Below, piece by piece: positions 22,568-33,631 of a stretch of 64,000 nt of DNA (the first letter of the stretch is position 1; each line of letters starts with the position of its first letter). Source of the DNA: Fratercula arctica (taxonomy: Eukaryota > Chordata > Aves > Charadriiformes > Alcidae); assembly GCA_947846985.1 (NCBI GenBank), contig CANTUZ010000025.1, positions 4,214,100 through 4,278,099 on the forward strand. The letters are read 5' to 3'. A model generated the notes under the pieces. It did no database searches, was not told where the DNA came from, and was given only the letters and a program-made list of their open reading frames with translations. The translations under genes were made by a program, and so were the position numbers.

Positions 22568-23908
22568 TGTTGCGGTTTAACCCCAGTAGGTAGCTAAGCA
22601 CCACACAGTCGCTTGCTTACTTCCCCCACAATGGGATGGGGGAGAGAATTGGAAGGGTAAAAGTGCAAAAACTCATAGGGTGAGATAAAGACAGTTTACT
22701 AAGAAAAAAAAAAACAACAAAGAAAATAAATTAACAACCAAAGAAAAGCAAAACGAAGAAAAACAAGCGCTGAAAAAAACCCACCCAATTGCTCACCACC
22801 AGACGACTGATGCACAGACAGTTCATGAACAATGGCAACCCCAGCAAACTTCCCCCTCACCCCGGTTTTATTGCTGAGCATGATGTCATATGGTATGGAA
22901 TATTCCTTTGGTCAGATGGGATCAACTGTCCCAGCTGTGTCCCCTCCAAACTTCTTGTGCACCCACCAGCCTACCCGCTGGCAGGACAGCGTGAGAAGCA
23001 GAAAAGGCCTTGCCGCTGTGTAAGCACTGCTCAGCAATAACTAAAACATCAGTATGTTACCAACAATGTTTTCATCACAAATACAAAACAAAGTCTGGGG
23101 AGGTCCCCCCTACTCAGAGCTAGCCAACATTATTCCAATTTACAAGAAGGGTGTGAGGGAAGACCCAGGAAACTACAGACCTGTTAGTCTAACCTCAGTA
23201 CCTGGAAAAATTATGGAGGTCATACTGGGTGCTATTGAAAGGCATTTAAAGGACAATGCAATCATCAGGCACAGTCAACATGGGTTCACAAAGGGAAAGT
23301 CCTGCCTAACTAATTTGATCTCCTTCTATAATAAGATCACCCACCTAGTGGATGAAGGGAAGGCAGTGGATGTAGTTTTTCTGGATTTTAGTAAGGCTTT
23401 TGATACTGTCCCTCACAGCATCCTTCTGGACAAGTTGTCCAACTGTGAGATGAGCGGCTAAGGACACTGGGTTTGTCTAGTTTGGAGAGAAGGAGACTGA
23501 GGGGCGACCTCATTGCTCTCTACAGCTTCCTGAGGAGGAGAAGTGGAGAGAGAGGTGCTGATCTCTTCTCCCTGGTACCCAGTGATAGGATGCATGGGAA
23601 TGGGTCAAAGCTGTGTCAGGGGAGGTTCAGACTAGATATTACGAAACATTTCTTTACCAAGAAGGTGGTCAAACACTGGAACAAGCTTCCTAGAGAGGAG
23701 GTCGATGCCCCATGCCTGTCAGTGTTTAAGAGGCATTTAGACAATGCCCTTAATAAGATACTTAAATTTTTGGTCAGCCCTGAAGTGGTCAGGCAGTTGA
23801 ACTAGGTGGTTTTTGTAGGTCCCTTCCAACTGAACAACTATTCTCTTCTCTTCTCTAGCCCCATACAAGCTACTATGAAGAAAATTATAAGTGTTAAGTT
23901 ATCAAACA
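22568..23908 (-). mobile_element. LTR (same family as 642-1112) split by a CR1
   Basis: Left part 22568-23093 matches the LTR at 642-1070, and right part 23858-23908 matches 1060-1110 (ccatacaagctacta). The intervening 0.76 kb is a plus-strand CR1. The left edge starts TGTTGCGGTTTAACCCC and the right edge ends atcaaaca. No clear target duplication is visible. Confidence 0.85.
23094..23857 (+). mobile_element. CR1 nested in LTR, internally deleted
   Basis: ORF2 runs from IIPIYKKGVREDPGNYR through GKSCLTNL and FLDFSKAFDTVP, then jumps near 23450 straight to the C-terminal SLERRRLRGDL region, skipping RT motif C. Both halves are open (23054-23461 and 23473-23805). The tail ends in a tctcttctct-type repeat. 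The uninterrupted target is visible at about 1055-1060 in the other LTR copy. Confidence 0.85.
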
Positions 23909-24179
23909 TGAAAAATAAGCAAAACCCAGAAAACCTTCTACTTTAACTGTCATGCTTGTGCTTGGCATTAGGATGGGGATAAAAACTAAATAGATAGGAC
24001 CAGGTTTTCCCATATTTGGTGGTACAGGAGTACCAGTTTGCACTACTATTCTGGTTAACTAATTGAATAACCTGTGACCTGCAGGCCACTGGACCTTTTT
24101 AAGTGGTACACACTCTACAGTGCTCAGTAGTTCCATCAAGATGGGAAACATCCTGATCTCTTGTTAGGGAATTGCTGCA

Positions 24180-24587
24180 TCTGGATGAGTCCACTTCTGC
24201 TCAAGTCTTTTCTGCCTCCCTGAAAGGACTGAGGAGAACACCACCTGGGCCCCCATACCATTCACTCACCCCCTGAGCTCTGTAGTCACTCTTGATATCT
24301 TTCTGGTTACTCCTAGCAAAATGGTTGGTGTCCACACAGAAGTGCAAGAAGGGGTAATAGTTTGAGGGCTGGACAGTCCCTCTGCAACATCCCATATCCT
24401 GGCCCCCGGCAAACAATAAACCTCACAAGATATCAGGTTGTATCAGCAGATTCATCCATCCCCCGCAGGAGGGAGTCTCCGATAACTATCACATGCATTT
24501 TCTCCTTTTCTGTGGCCACAAATTTGGTCTCAGTTGGCTCTGATGGGTCTTTCATGTCCTCACTAGTTCCCAGGGTACTATACCTAT
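24180..24587 (-). mobile_element. CR1 ORF1 fragment, minus strand
   Basis: The minus frame carries the CR1 ORF1 esterase signature VIGDSLLRGMD near 24470-24500, with surrounding ORF1 sequence broken by stops. It is cut by LTR copy D at 24588 and does not continue on the far side. Confidence 0.7.
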
Positions 24588-26216
24588 TGTGGTGGGTTGA
24601 CCTTAGCTGGACACCAGGTGCCCACCAAGCCGCTCTATCACTCCCCCTCCTCACAGGGGGACGGGGGGAGAAAAATATGACGAAAGGCTCGTAGGTCGAG
24701 ATAAGGAGAGGGAGATCGCTCAGCAATTATCATCATGGGCAAAACAGACTCAACTTGGGGAAATTAATTTAAATTATTACCAATCAAATCAGAGTAGGAT
24801 AATGAGAAATAAAACCAAATCTTAAAACACCTTCCCCCCATCTCTCCCTTCTTCTGGGACTCAATTTACTCATGATTTTCCTCCCAAGCGGCACAGAAGG
24901 ATGAGGAATAGGGGTTGCAGTTAGTTAATCACATGTTGTCTCTGCTGCTCCTTCCTCCTCACACTCTTCCCCTGCTCCAGCATGGGGGTCCCTCCCACAG
25001 GAGACAGTCCTCCACAAACTTCTCCAACATGGATTCTTCCCATGGGCTGCAGTTCTTCACAAACTGCTCCAGCATGAGTCCTTTATATGTATCTGTGTGA
25101 GCCGATGCAGGCAGGATGCAGGAACAACCACAAAACCACGGATGAAAGGCAAAGAACAAATTTAATCTCGATACCTCACAGACCGGGGAATCTCCAAAGC
25201 AACACCCAGGTAGAGGCACGCAAGCAGGGGACACGGGCACCGTGGAGTGAGAGAGAGTTCTTGTTAGCAAGTCCTTGGCAGCAAGAGAGTCCTTGTTAGC
25301 AAGAGTGCACGCGGACTCCCTGTTCTCACTGGTATTTCAAGGGTTCAAACAGGCCTAGTTTTCCCACTGTGCTTTGATCTTCTTCAACAACAGGCCAGGA
25401 TTCTCAAGCGGCTAGATAAGGTGTCCCTGAGTCCACCACAGACTTACGTTATCTAAGTGCAAGTGTTTTACTTGCAAGCACCCAAGACTGAACAACAATT
25501 AGTGTGATATATGTGTTTTCCAGCACCCCAGGTGCGAGTCACTTGAACGTGTTTACAATCCTCCTTGCTGATCTTCCATTGCTTTCCCAGTGTCCATTCC
25601 ACGCAGTGCAGTCCTTCAGGAATGGACTGCTGCACTGTTGATCCCCCACGGGGTCACAAGTCCTGCCAGAAAACCTGTTCCAGCATGGGCTCCTTTTTCC
25701 ACAGGGTCACAGGTCCTGCCAGGAGCCTGCTCAAGCATGGGCTCTCCCACTGGGTCGCAGCCTCCTTCAGGCACGTCCACCTGTTTCGGCATGGGGTCCT
25801 CCATGGGCTGCAGGTGGATATCTGCTCCACCATAAACCTCTATGGGCTGAAGGGGACCACCTGCCTCACTGTGGGGTCCTCCACGGGCTGCAGGGGAATC
25901 TCTGCTCCAGCACCTGGAGCACCTCCTCCCCCTCCTTCTTCACTGACCTTGGTGTCTGCAGGGTTGTTTCTCTCACATATTCTCACTCTTCTCTTCGGGC
26001 TGCTGTTGCACAGCAGTTTTTTTACCTTTTCTTAAATACGTTATCACAGAGGCACTACCACCATCACTGATTGGCTCAGCTTTGGCCATCAGCGGGTCCA
26101 TCTTAGAGCCAGCTGAAACTAGCTCCATCCGACATGGGGGCAGCTTCTGGCATCTTCTCACAGAAGCCACCCCTGTAGCCCCCTGATACCAAAACCTTCC
26201 ACATAAACCCAGTACA
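24588..26216 (-). mobile_element. Long-LTR family, copy D, interrupted by another LTR
   Basis: Both termini are present: TGTGGTGGGTTGACC at 24588 and acccagtaca at 26216 (inverted TGTACTGGGTTT). It is about 1.1 kb without the nested LTR at 25094-25590. It contains the degenerate repeat units, and a sense-strand reading frame is open from 25804 to 25616. No clear target duplication is visible. Confidence 0.85.
25094..25590 (-). mobile_element. Solo LTR of the tRNA-Ser-primed ERV family
   Basis: Complete copy running TGTGTGAGCCGATG to TTTCCCA. It matches 62927-63338 and, near its right end, 59711-59777. It splits LTR copy D: sequence continuous in copy B (gtcctttccatggggtgcag) is separated here. 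About ten extra bases on the left leave the target site unclear. Confidence 0.85.
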
Positions 26217-26847
26217 AGGTTATATGTCTATCTGGAGTTCTGTATGGAAATTGTGTTTGTAGTTCATGGCTGCACGCACATGAAAATAATCACTCTATTT
26301 TAAAAGTTCTTATTCAGAAGGCAGATATTTCAATGAAGTTTTTGTGGTGTAACAGATGATAGCAATTCGCTCCTTGTATACTCCTGAAGATAAAGCTAGA
26401 CCAATTCAGACTGGAGTTAAAGCTCAAATTTTTCAATATGAGGAACAATTTATCAAAGACTCTGGACTCTGTTGGCTTCTTCACAAGTAGAAATTTTTAC
26501 ATCAGAATTGGATGTTCTACTGAAGAGGCGTTTTTATTTGAACAGAAATTAACAGGAACCACATTGCATTATTCAGTTCACAGTAGAGCATCCTGTGACG
26601 TTCAATGTGGTGTTAGCTATTATACTATGTTAACTCAATAACAGACTCTGGTTTGAGGGTTCTTTTGTTTGTTTTTGTGTTCCTTCACAGGATTGCCAGC
26701 ATAAGTATAATATCAATATGGTAGTGGGAAATTAAGGTAAGGTTTTGCTCATCTGTTTCTTTGCCATCTTTTTTTTTTTTAAACTTCTCACTGTGATCTA
26801 AATCAAAACTTTTTTAGCATTATAGCTGCTTCTTCTTTATTTTGTAG
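26217..26847 (+). other. 3' end of the ZBTB5 intron
   Basis: Repeat-free sequence before the coding exon, ending with a pyrimidine-rich tract and the acceptor gctgcttcttctttattttgtag, which I mark separately. The short open frame at 26438-26641 has no recognisable protein. Confidence 0.6.
26828..26847 (+). promoter_or_regulatory. ZBTB5: Splice acceptor before the ZBTB5 coding exon
   Basis: A tract rich in C/T (cttcttctttattttg) runs into AG at 26846-26847, four bases before the ATG. This is a strong acceptor and fits the known ZBTB5 structure, where a non-coding first exon is spliced to a single coding exon. Confidence 0.8.
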
Positions 26848-26851
26848 AATC

Positions 26852-28876
26852 ATGGATTTTCCAGGACACTTCGAGCAAGTCTTTCAGCAGCTAAACTACC
26901 AGAGGCTTCATGGCCAACTTTGTGACTGTGTCATTGTGGTGGGAAACAGACATTTCAAAGCCCATCGCTCTGTTCTGGCAGCGTGTAGCACACACTTCCG
27001 AGCTCTCTTTACTGTAGCAGAGGGTGATCAAACTATGAACATGATTCAGCTGGACAGTGAAGTGGTGACAGCAGAAGCTTTTGCTGCCCTGCTTGATATG
27101 ATGTACACTTCTACACTAATGCTTGGGGAGAGCAATGTAATGGATGTCTTGCTGGCTGCTTCTCACCTACATTTGAACTCTGTTGTTAAAGCGTGTAAAC
27201 ACTACCTTACTACTAGGACACTACCAATGTCTCCACCTAGTGATAGAGTTCAGGAGCAAAATGCACACATCCAAAGATCTTTCATGCTTCAGCAGCTTGG
27301 GCTGAGCATTGTGAACTCTGCGTTAAATTCCACTCAGAGCACAGAGGAACAACTAAATACCACGAGCTCATCGATTAGAACTAACATAGAACAGCGTACT
27401 ACCTTTCCTATCCGGCGTCTCCACAAGCGTAAACAGTCTTCTGATGATCGGGCCAGACAGCGAATCAGACCTACCATAGTTGAGTCCATTTCAGATGTTA
27501 CTCCAGAGAGCAGGCAGTCAGTAGTTCATTCACAAGAAGATTTTTTTTCGCCAGATTCACTGAAGAGTGTGGACAATTCTAAAGCTGATGCTGTTACTGA
27601 TAAACAAGCAGATAATACTATTATGTTTGATCAGTCTTTTGGTGCTCAAGAAGATGCTCAATTGCCCAGCCAGTCAGACAACAGTGGAGGAAACATTTCA
27701 CAGATATCCATCTTATCTCAGGTAACACAAGTGGAAACCAGTTTCGATCAGGAAGCTACTTCTGAAAAAAACAACTTCCCATGCAAAAATCCAGAGGTCA
27801 GTCTAACTGAAAAAGAACACATGGCGGGGGTGGTTAAATCTGAGCCTTTGAGTTCCCCAGAGCCTCAAGATGAAGCGAGCGATGTCACTTCCCAAGCAGA
27901 AGGCAGTGAGCCTGTTGAAGTGGAAGGAGGAGTGGTGAGCGCAGAGAAGATAGAACTGAGTCCTGAAAGCAGTGATCGTAGCTTTTCTGACCCACAGTCT
28001 AGTACTGATAGGGTGGGAGACATCCATATTACAGAAGTGTCAAATAACCTGGAACACAGGTCCACTTTCAGTATCTCAAATTTTCTGAATAAAAGCAGAG
28101 GTGGTAACTTTGGTGCAAGTCAAAATAGCAATGATAACATTCCGAATACAACAAGGGACTGCAGAACGGATGGTGATGCCTCTTACCTATTGAGTCCAGA
28201 GTCTGGGCCTGCTAGTAGTCATTCCTCTGTTACAGTTTGTCACGTAGAGAGTCCATTCAGTGAGCCTGCAGACTCTCGTTTTGTTAGACCAATGCAGGAT
28301 GCAATAGCTCTTCCATGTGTACAGACTTCCGGGTACAGGGCTGCAGAACAATTTGGTATGGATTTTCCAAGGTCAGGCTTGGGCCTGCACTCTTCATCAA
28401 GGACAGTGATGGGATCTGTAAGAGGCGGAGCTAGTAGCTTTCCTGGCTATCGTCGCATAGCCCCCAAAATGCCTGTTGTGACCGCTGTCAGGAGCTCCCA
28501 GCTACAAGATAACACCTCCAGTTCCCAGCTGTTAATCAATGGGACCACTTCTTTTGAAAATGGACATCCTTCACAACCTGGTCCACCACAGTTGACAAGG
28601 GCATCTGCAGATGTTCTTTCAAAATGTAAGAAGGCCTTATCTGAACATAATGTCTTGGTTGTTGAAGGTGCTCGTAAATATGCCTGTAAGATCTGCTGCA
28701 AGACTTTTTTGACCCTAACAGACTGTAAGAAGCACATTCGTGTGCATACAGGAGAAAAGCCTTATGCCTGTTTAAAGTGTGGCAAACGGTTCAGCCAGTC
28801 CAGCCATCTATATAAGCATTCCAAAACAACCTGCCTGAGGTGGCAGAGCAGCAATCTACCTAGCACTTTGCTTTAA
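26852..28876 (+). CDS. ZBTB5: Zinc finger and BTB domain-containing protein 5
   Basis: A nuclear transcriptional repressor of the POK/BTB-zinc-finger family; mammalian ZBTB5 is reported to repress CDKN1A (p21). The frame is intact at 674 codons, close to the mammalian length (about 677). The BTB/POZ domain spans about residues 24-92 (start CDCVIVVGNRHFKAH), mediating dimerisation and co-repressor contact. A basic nuclear-localisation-like stretch lies at about 188-207 (RRLHKRKQ). A long acidic/Ser-rich linker follows. Two C-terminal fingers lie at 610-632 (C2H2) and 638-661 (C2HC, last ligand Cys in HSKTTC), joined by a TGEKP linker. The start is the first ATG after the splice acceptor at 26847, and the whole protein is in one exon as in other vertebrates. 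No stops or frameshifts. It could be the Z or the W gametolog, which sequence alone cannot settle. Confidence 0.97.
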   Translation: MDFPGHFEQVFQQLNYQRLHGQLCDCVIVVGNRHFKAHRSVLAACSTHFRALFTVAEGDQTMNMIQLDSEVVTAEAFAALLDMMYTSTLMLGESNVMDVLLAASHLHLNSVVKACKHYLTTRTLPMSPPSDRVQEQNAHIQRSFMLQQLGLSIVNSALNSTQSTEEQLNTTSSSIRTNIEQRTTFPIRRLHKRKQSSDDRARQRIRPTIVESISDVTPESRQSVVHSQEDFFSPDSLKSVDNSKADAVTDKQADNTIMFDQSFGAQEDAQLPSQSDNSGGNISQISILSQVTQVETSFDQEATSEKNNFPCKNPEVSLTEKEHMAGVVKSEPLSSPEPQDEASDVTSQAEGSEPVEVEGGVVSAEKIELSPESSDRSFSDPQSSTDRVGDIHITEVSNNLEHRSTFSISNFLNKSRGGNFGASQNSNDNIPNTTRDCRTDGDASYLLSPESGPASSHSSVTVCHVESPFSEPADSRFVRPMQDAIALPCVQTSGYRAAEQFGMDFPRSGLGLHSSSRTVMGSVRGGASSFPGYRRIAPKMPVVTAVRSSQLQDNTSSSQLLINGTTSFENGHPSQPGPPQLTRASADVLSKCKKALSEHNVLVVEGARKYACKICCKTFLTLTDCKKHIRVHTGEKPYACLKCGKRFSQSSHLYKHSKTTCLRWQSSNLPSTLL

Positions 28877-30810
28877 TCTCCCCCACTCCCTAGCCCCATG
28901 GGAATGCTAATACAAACTTTTAAGACTGGAGTATTTCAGGAACACTAATGTTCTTTTGTACAAGGCTGAAGGTTAAGAAGCTGCCCCTGAAGATTACTGA
29001 ATGCTTGCATGTGATTGTGCTGCATCACAAAATCTTGGTTCTGTAAATTGGTGATAATGCCATATTTACCTCACAGGGGTGTTGTGAGACTTAAACAACT
29101 GTAAATGAACTGCTTTGAGATCTTCAGAAGGAGGCACTGTAGACAGGTTAATAGTTATTGTTAAATACACGCAGGTCTTGGGCTCACAGGGATGTCATCC
29201 CTAAAACCAAGTAGTTCCACTGTAGGGAAGAGAGGCGGGGGTTGAGTGAGAATGTAGTTAACTCCTAATTATGTTGGAGTAGTCTGTTTCAAGGATGAAA
29301 AACTGAAGGGCAAATAATTTTTTTTGGAGGGGGGGATTTTGTAAAATTCTGAAAACATTTAAATAAATGACCCATAACATAAGTTGGTAAGTTGTGTATG
29401 AACAGTAATGCAAAGAGATCTTTACAGTAACTAATACAGATTTCATATTCTGAAAAGAAAAGCAACCTTGAACGTACCTGTCTGCCATAAAATGCTTTAA
29501 AATGTTAATTATGAAAGTAGTTTTAGGGTTCTGAATGCATTTTTGGCTGTTTTGCAGTAAAGGACAGTGTGTAATGAAGGTACTTAAAATAAGTCCACGA
29601 CAAGTAACTTCTAGACTGTTAGATGTGTCTATAAATACTTTGAATACAGAAAGATCTGGTTGTTTCACCTTTTTTTTCTGTAAAAACTTGTATTGAGTAA
29701 TGAGTGAAATACTGTTTCTTGTTTGTGCTATTCTTAGCAATATTTTAACCAACTTATATTTCATATGTTTAAATTTCATAGACATGGAATCTTGAAATGA
29801 GCTTGTCTATACCTACTTTGTCTTTTTAAAATGAGATGATTTGTGGTGGCTCTTTTTACTGGGTAAGGTAGTTTCTTACTCCAGATGCAGATAGATAGTC
29901 AATCTGATTCACATTATTGTGTAAGCATACTATTGTTTCCTCATTTTATCTTCAGGCTTTAATTTCTTCCTACATATACTTACTGTCCTTCCTAAGAGGA
30001 AGGATTCCTGAGATTGTTCCTCAGATCAATGTCAGGAATGAGCCTCACTTGCCATATTTATGGATGTCTCTGTATAAAACGTAGCTATCAACACCAATCC
30101 TTCAGTTTAGAGTAGTATCATAAATGTACTTTTTCAATTAAATAAAAATCTAGCATTAATGTAATTAAAAATATAGCATTATACACTTTGTAAAGCAGAA
30201 GTTCAGTGATCTTTATTCTTCAGGTGAATCACATAGATTGTGTTTTAATTTCCTCTTCTTAAAAACCACTGTTACTAATAATGTTTGCAGGGTTTTTGGT
30301 TTTGTTTTTTGCTACAGATGCCCATGAACTAACTACTGCCTTTCAATATATTGGGTTTCTAAATAAATTTTGGAGTATTTATACTGATAAATGTTACTCT
30401 GCTATGTGGGGGTTGGGTCAGTGCTTCAGCATGTCAGTTCTACCTAGGACAGATAGATATTTAACATTTTCTATATCTAAGTCACATAGCAGTTGCTGCT
30501 TTTAATATAAAAATGTACTTGCGAACTTCCCCTCTTTGTTCTGTATAGCAAATATATCCTGTGTGATGCTATTGACCAATTTTGAAGAACTTGTGCTATC
30601 TGATAGACAGGTTAGCCTTCTGAATGATCTTGGATTTATACTTAAGTATAAAGAATTCACAGTGCTGTAACTAATTTTAACTGGATGAACAATACAAAGT
30701 ATTGAAGCACCAAAATAAAATGTGCATTGTCAGACCAAAGGAAATATGGAACTCTCTCTACATGTCTTTATATGAAACAGTAGTTCACTAATAAAGAAAT
30801 ACAGCTTCAT
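28877..30810 (+). other. ZBTB5: Probable ZBTB5 3' UTR
   Basis: Non-repetitive, AT-rich sequence after the stop, with AATAAA signals at 29362, 30141, 30714 and 30790. The last two are the best candidates for the main polyadenylation site, giving a 3' UTR of about 1.9 kb, similar to mammals. The 175-codon antisense frame at 29785-29258 is not supported as a gene. The true cleavage site is not determined. Confidence 0.6.
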
Positions 30811-31472
30811 CTCCTCTAACCACACTTCTCCATGTTGGAAAAACTGCCTAATGTCTGTCAATACTTTATTTGCAGCTTGAGCATCCAAGGTAAATAAGAA
30901 TGTGGAACTACGGTAAATGGCATGATTAAATCCTTTTGTATGTTAAAATCTCACTATAGGTTTTATTTAATGGTCACATTTCTGGATCTTTATTTTTTAA
31001 GCATTAAAGAAATTTGTCATACTTATAGAAAGCAGTAGGAAAGAGCACATTTTGTTTGATAATCATATTGATATCAGGGTCTAATGACATTGAGCCTAGG
31101 TCAGTCTCACTGGATCAACAATAAGATACAGTATTTTCTACTTAATCATTTTGCTCATGTGTTGCCTTATTAGTGACATCCTACCTATTTTTCCATCTTC
31201 CTTGCCTTTTTAGTGTTTCCCTTAAAATTAGTTTTATCTGTATTTTCTATCTGCTTTCATATGCTACATTGCACCTGAAACCCTACCATGTTTCATTGTA
31301 CTTTTTGACTAGCCAGAGGTTGTAAGGGAGGACTTAATTTTAAAAAAAAAATTTTTTTGTGCAAGTAGCAATTTTTAATTTTCATCATTCATTGATTCTA
31401 GTGTTCCTGGAGGTGCATATTGAAAACCCAGGAACTTGTGTCTGACTGCTCTTGCTTTCTTGATCTTTCACT
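30811..31472. other. No feature recognised
   Basis: Intergenic-like AT-rich sequence between the likely end of ZBTB5 and the CR1 block. Confidence 0.5.
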
Positions 31473-31921
31473 ATCATAGATTCACAGAGCATTTGGGTTG
31501 GAAGGGACCTCAGGAGGTCTCTAGTCCAACATGCTGCTCAAAACAGGGTCAGCTATGAGGTCAGACCAATTTGCTCAGGCTTTGTGCAGTCAGGGCTTGA
31601 AAACCTCCAAGAACAGAACTCCCACAACCTCTCTTGGCCCCTATTCCACTGCTTGACCTCATAGTGTCCTCATAGTGAAAAAGTTTTTCCTCATATCCAG
31701 TCTGAACTTATCTTGTTTCAACTTTATGCCTGTTGTTTCTCATCCTCCCGCTCTGTACCACTGTGAAGAGCCTGGCTTCATCTTCTTGTTGATCTCGTAT
31801 GTATTGGAAGGCTGCTACTAGGTCCCCCAAAGCCTTTTTTTCTCCAAGCTGAACAAGCCCATTTCTCTCAGCCTCTCCTTATGGGGCATTTGCTCTGGCT
31901 CCCTGCACTTGGTGGCTCTCC

Positions 31922-32087
31922 TGTGTCTGGCTGGGATGGAGTTAACTTTCTTCATAGCAGCCCATATGCTGTTGTGCTTTGCATTTGTGTCTGAAACAGT
32001 ATTGCTAATACGCCAATGTTTTGGCTATTGCTAAACAAGTGCTTTCAGGGTGGATGTTTGGCTGATGGCCAGGGTCAACCCACCCCA
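31922..32087 (+). mobile_element. Internally deleted solo LTR nested in CR1
   Basis: Begins TGTGTCTGGCTGGGATGG, like the LTR family at 642 read on its sense strand, and ends ggtcaacccacccca. Only 166 bases remain. The flanks (ggctctcc and ggccttcc) resemble an aged target duplication, and the CR1 reads on across it. Confidence 0.7.
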
Positions 32088-32697
32088 GTGGCCTTCCACT
32101 GAATTTGCTCCATTTTGTTGATCTCTTTCATATATTGGGGGCCCAAAACTGGATGCAATATTCTAGATGTGGTCTAATGAGTGCCAAGTAAAGGGAGATG
32201 ACTCCTTCCCTGGATCTATTGGCTATGTTCCTGTTAATACAGCTGTTAGCTGCCTTCGCTGTCTGGGCATACCCCTTTACAACAGAGCTGCTTCGCAGCC
32301 AGTCTGTCCCCAGCCTGTAGAGTTGCAAGGGGGCAGAGTTTGGCATTTGTCCTTGTTGAGTTTTATAAGGTTCTTCCTTTTGGCCCATTCCTCCAGCCTG
32401 TCTTGGCCTCTCTGAATGGCAGCCCTGCCCTAGCATATCAACTGATGCCCTAATTTGGTGTCATTTATAAACTTGATGAGAATGCACTCTATCACCTCCT
32501 CCAAGTCATCAAGTCATCAAAGGTGTTAAACAGGAAAGTTCCCGAGATACACCCTTGCAGTACCTGACTTGTAACCAGCCTTCAGGTAAAGTAAGACCTG
32601 TTAACCACTACCCTCTAAGCCAAACCATCCAGCCAGTTTTTTACTCATCTAGGTGTGATTTACTCTTGGTAAATCCATGCTGACTGTTCTTAATCAC

Positions 32698-33300
32698 TGT
32701 AGTGATCCTGACCAGGAGATCATTGTACATTGAGGAATTAGTGATCCACATAACAGTCAACCTGAGGAGGCCAGGCCTGTGCTGTGCTGCACATATGGTG
32801 TGGACTTCAGGCCTGTGTTTGTGCTGCACAACTTCCTTGGTTGCAGGGCAAACTTAACCAGATAACTGTAACAGAGCTCCCACTTGGTACCAGCAATTAT
32901 GCTAGATGTGTGGTCTTGCTTTTATCTAACAGTGCAGCAAGAAGTTCTCATGTGAACATCCTTTGTGAATAGAATTGTCTTCTTGTAAGGAAATTTATAT
33001 AATAGCACAGATGACCAAAATGGAGGAACCTCACTCCACGGACAGAATCTGCACAGCATGCCATGGGAAAATCCATCTGGGGTCTGTCTGATGCTGCACA
33101 AATGCAGAGTTCCCAGCATATGAAGGGACATAAGATTTATTCGCTATCTATATTCCTCTTCTTATTCTGTCTAATTAAACCAGGTATTTTATTAAGCCAT
33201 TTGTTGTTGGGCCTTTCTTACTGAGATCCATAAAGAACCCGGCACTGCCTCACTCACTCACTCACTTTTCTCCGCCCCCTGTCCCCCCCAGTGCAGAACA
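32698..33300 (+). mobile_element. Solo LTR, family G, nested in CR1
   Basis: Runs TGTAGTGATCC to GCAGAACA (603 bases). Flanks ATCAC (32693-32697) and GTCAC (33301-33305) form a 5-bp target duplication with one mismatch, and the interrupted CR1 is continuous in the relative at 16365. Related pieces lie at 40117-40212, 42640-42965 and, inverted, 45600-46085. Confidence 0.85.
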
Positions 33301-33631
33301 GTCACCTTTTTCTCCTTCATGTGCCCAGAAACATGTTCTAAGAAAAATCAGTTCATGATTTTCCCAGGGACTAAAGTTAGACTGACTAGCCTGTAATTCC
33401 CTGGTTCATCTTTTTGGCCTTTTTTGAAGATGGATGCAACATTTGTCCTTTTTCAGTCATCAAGGACCTCCCCTGATCTCCACAACCTTTCCAAGATGAT
33501 AGAGAGCAGCCTCCCAGTGACATCAGCCAGCTCTCTCAGCACCCTTGGATGCATCCCATCTGGTCCCATGGACTTGTAGGGGTTGAGATTTCTCAAGAGG
33601 TTCCTGATTCATGGGATAGTCCACATGACTG

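Noticed and set aside
29258..29785. 175-codon frame antisense to the ZBTB5 3' UTR
   Set aside because: Composition is that of AT-rich non-coding DNA; no recognised domain, and it lies over a probable UTR.
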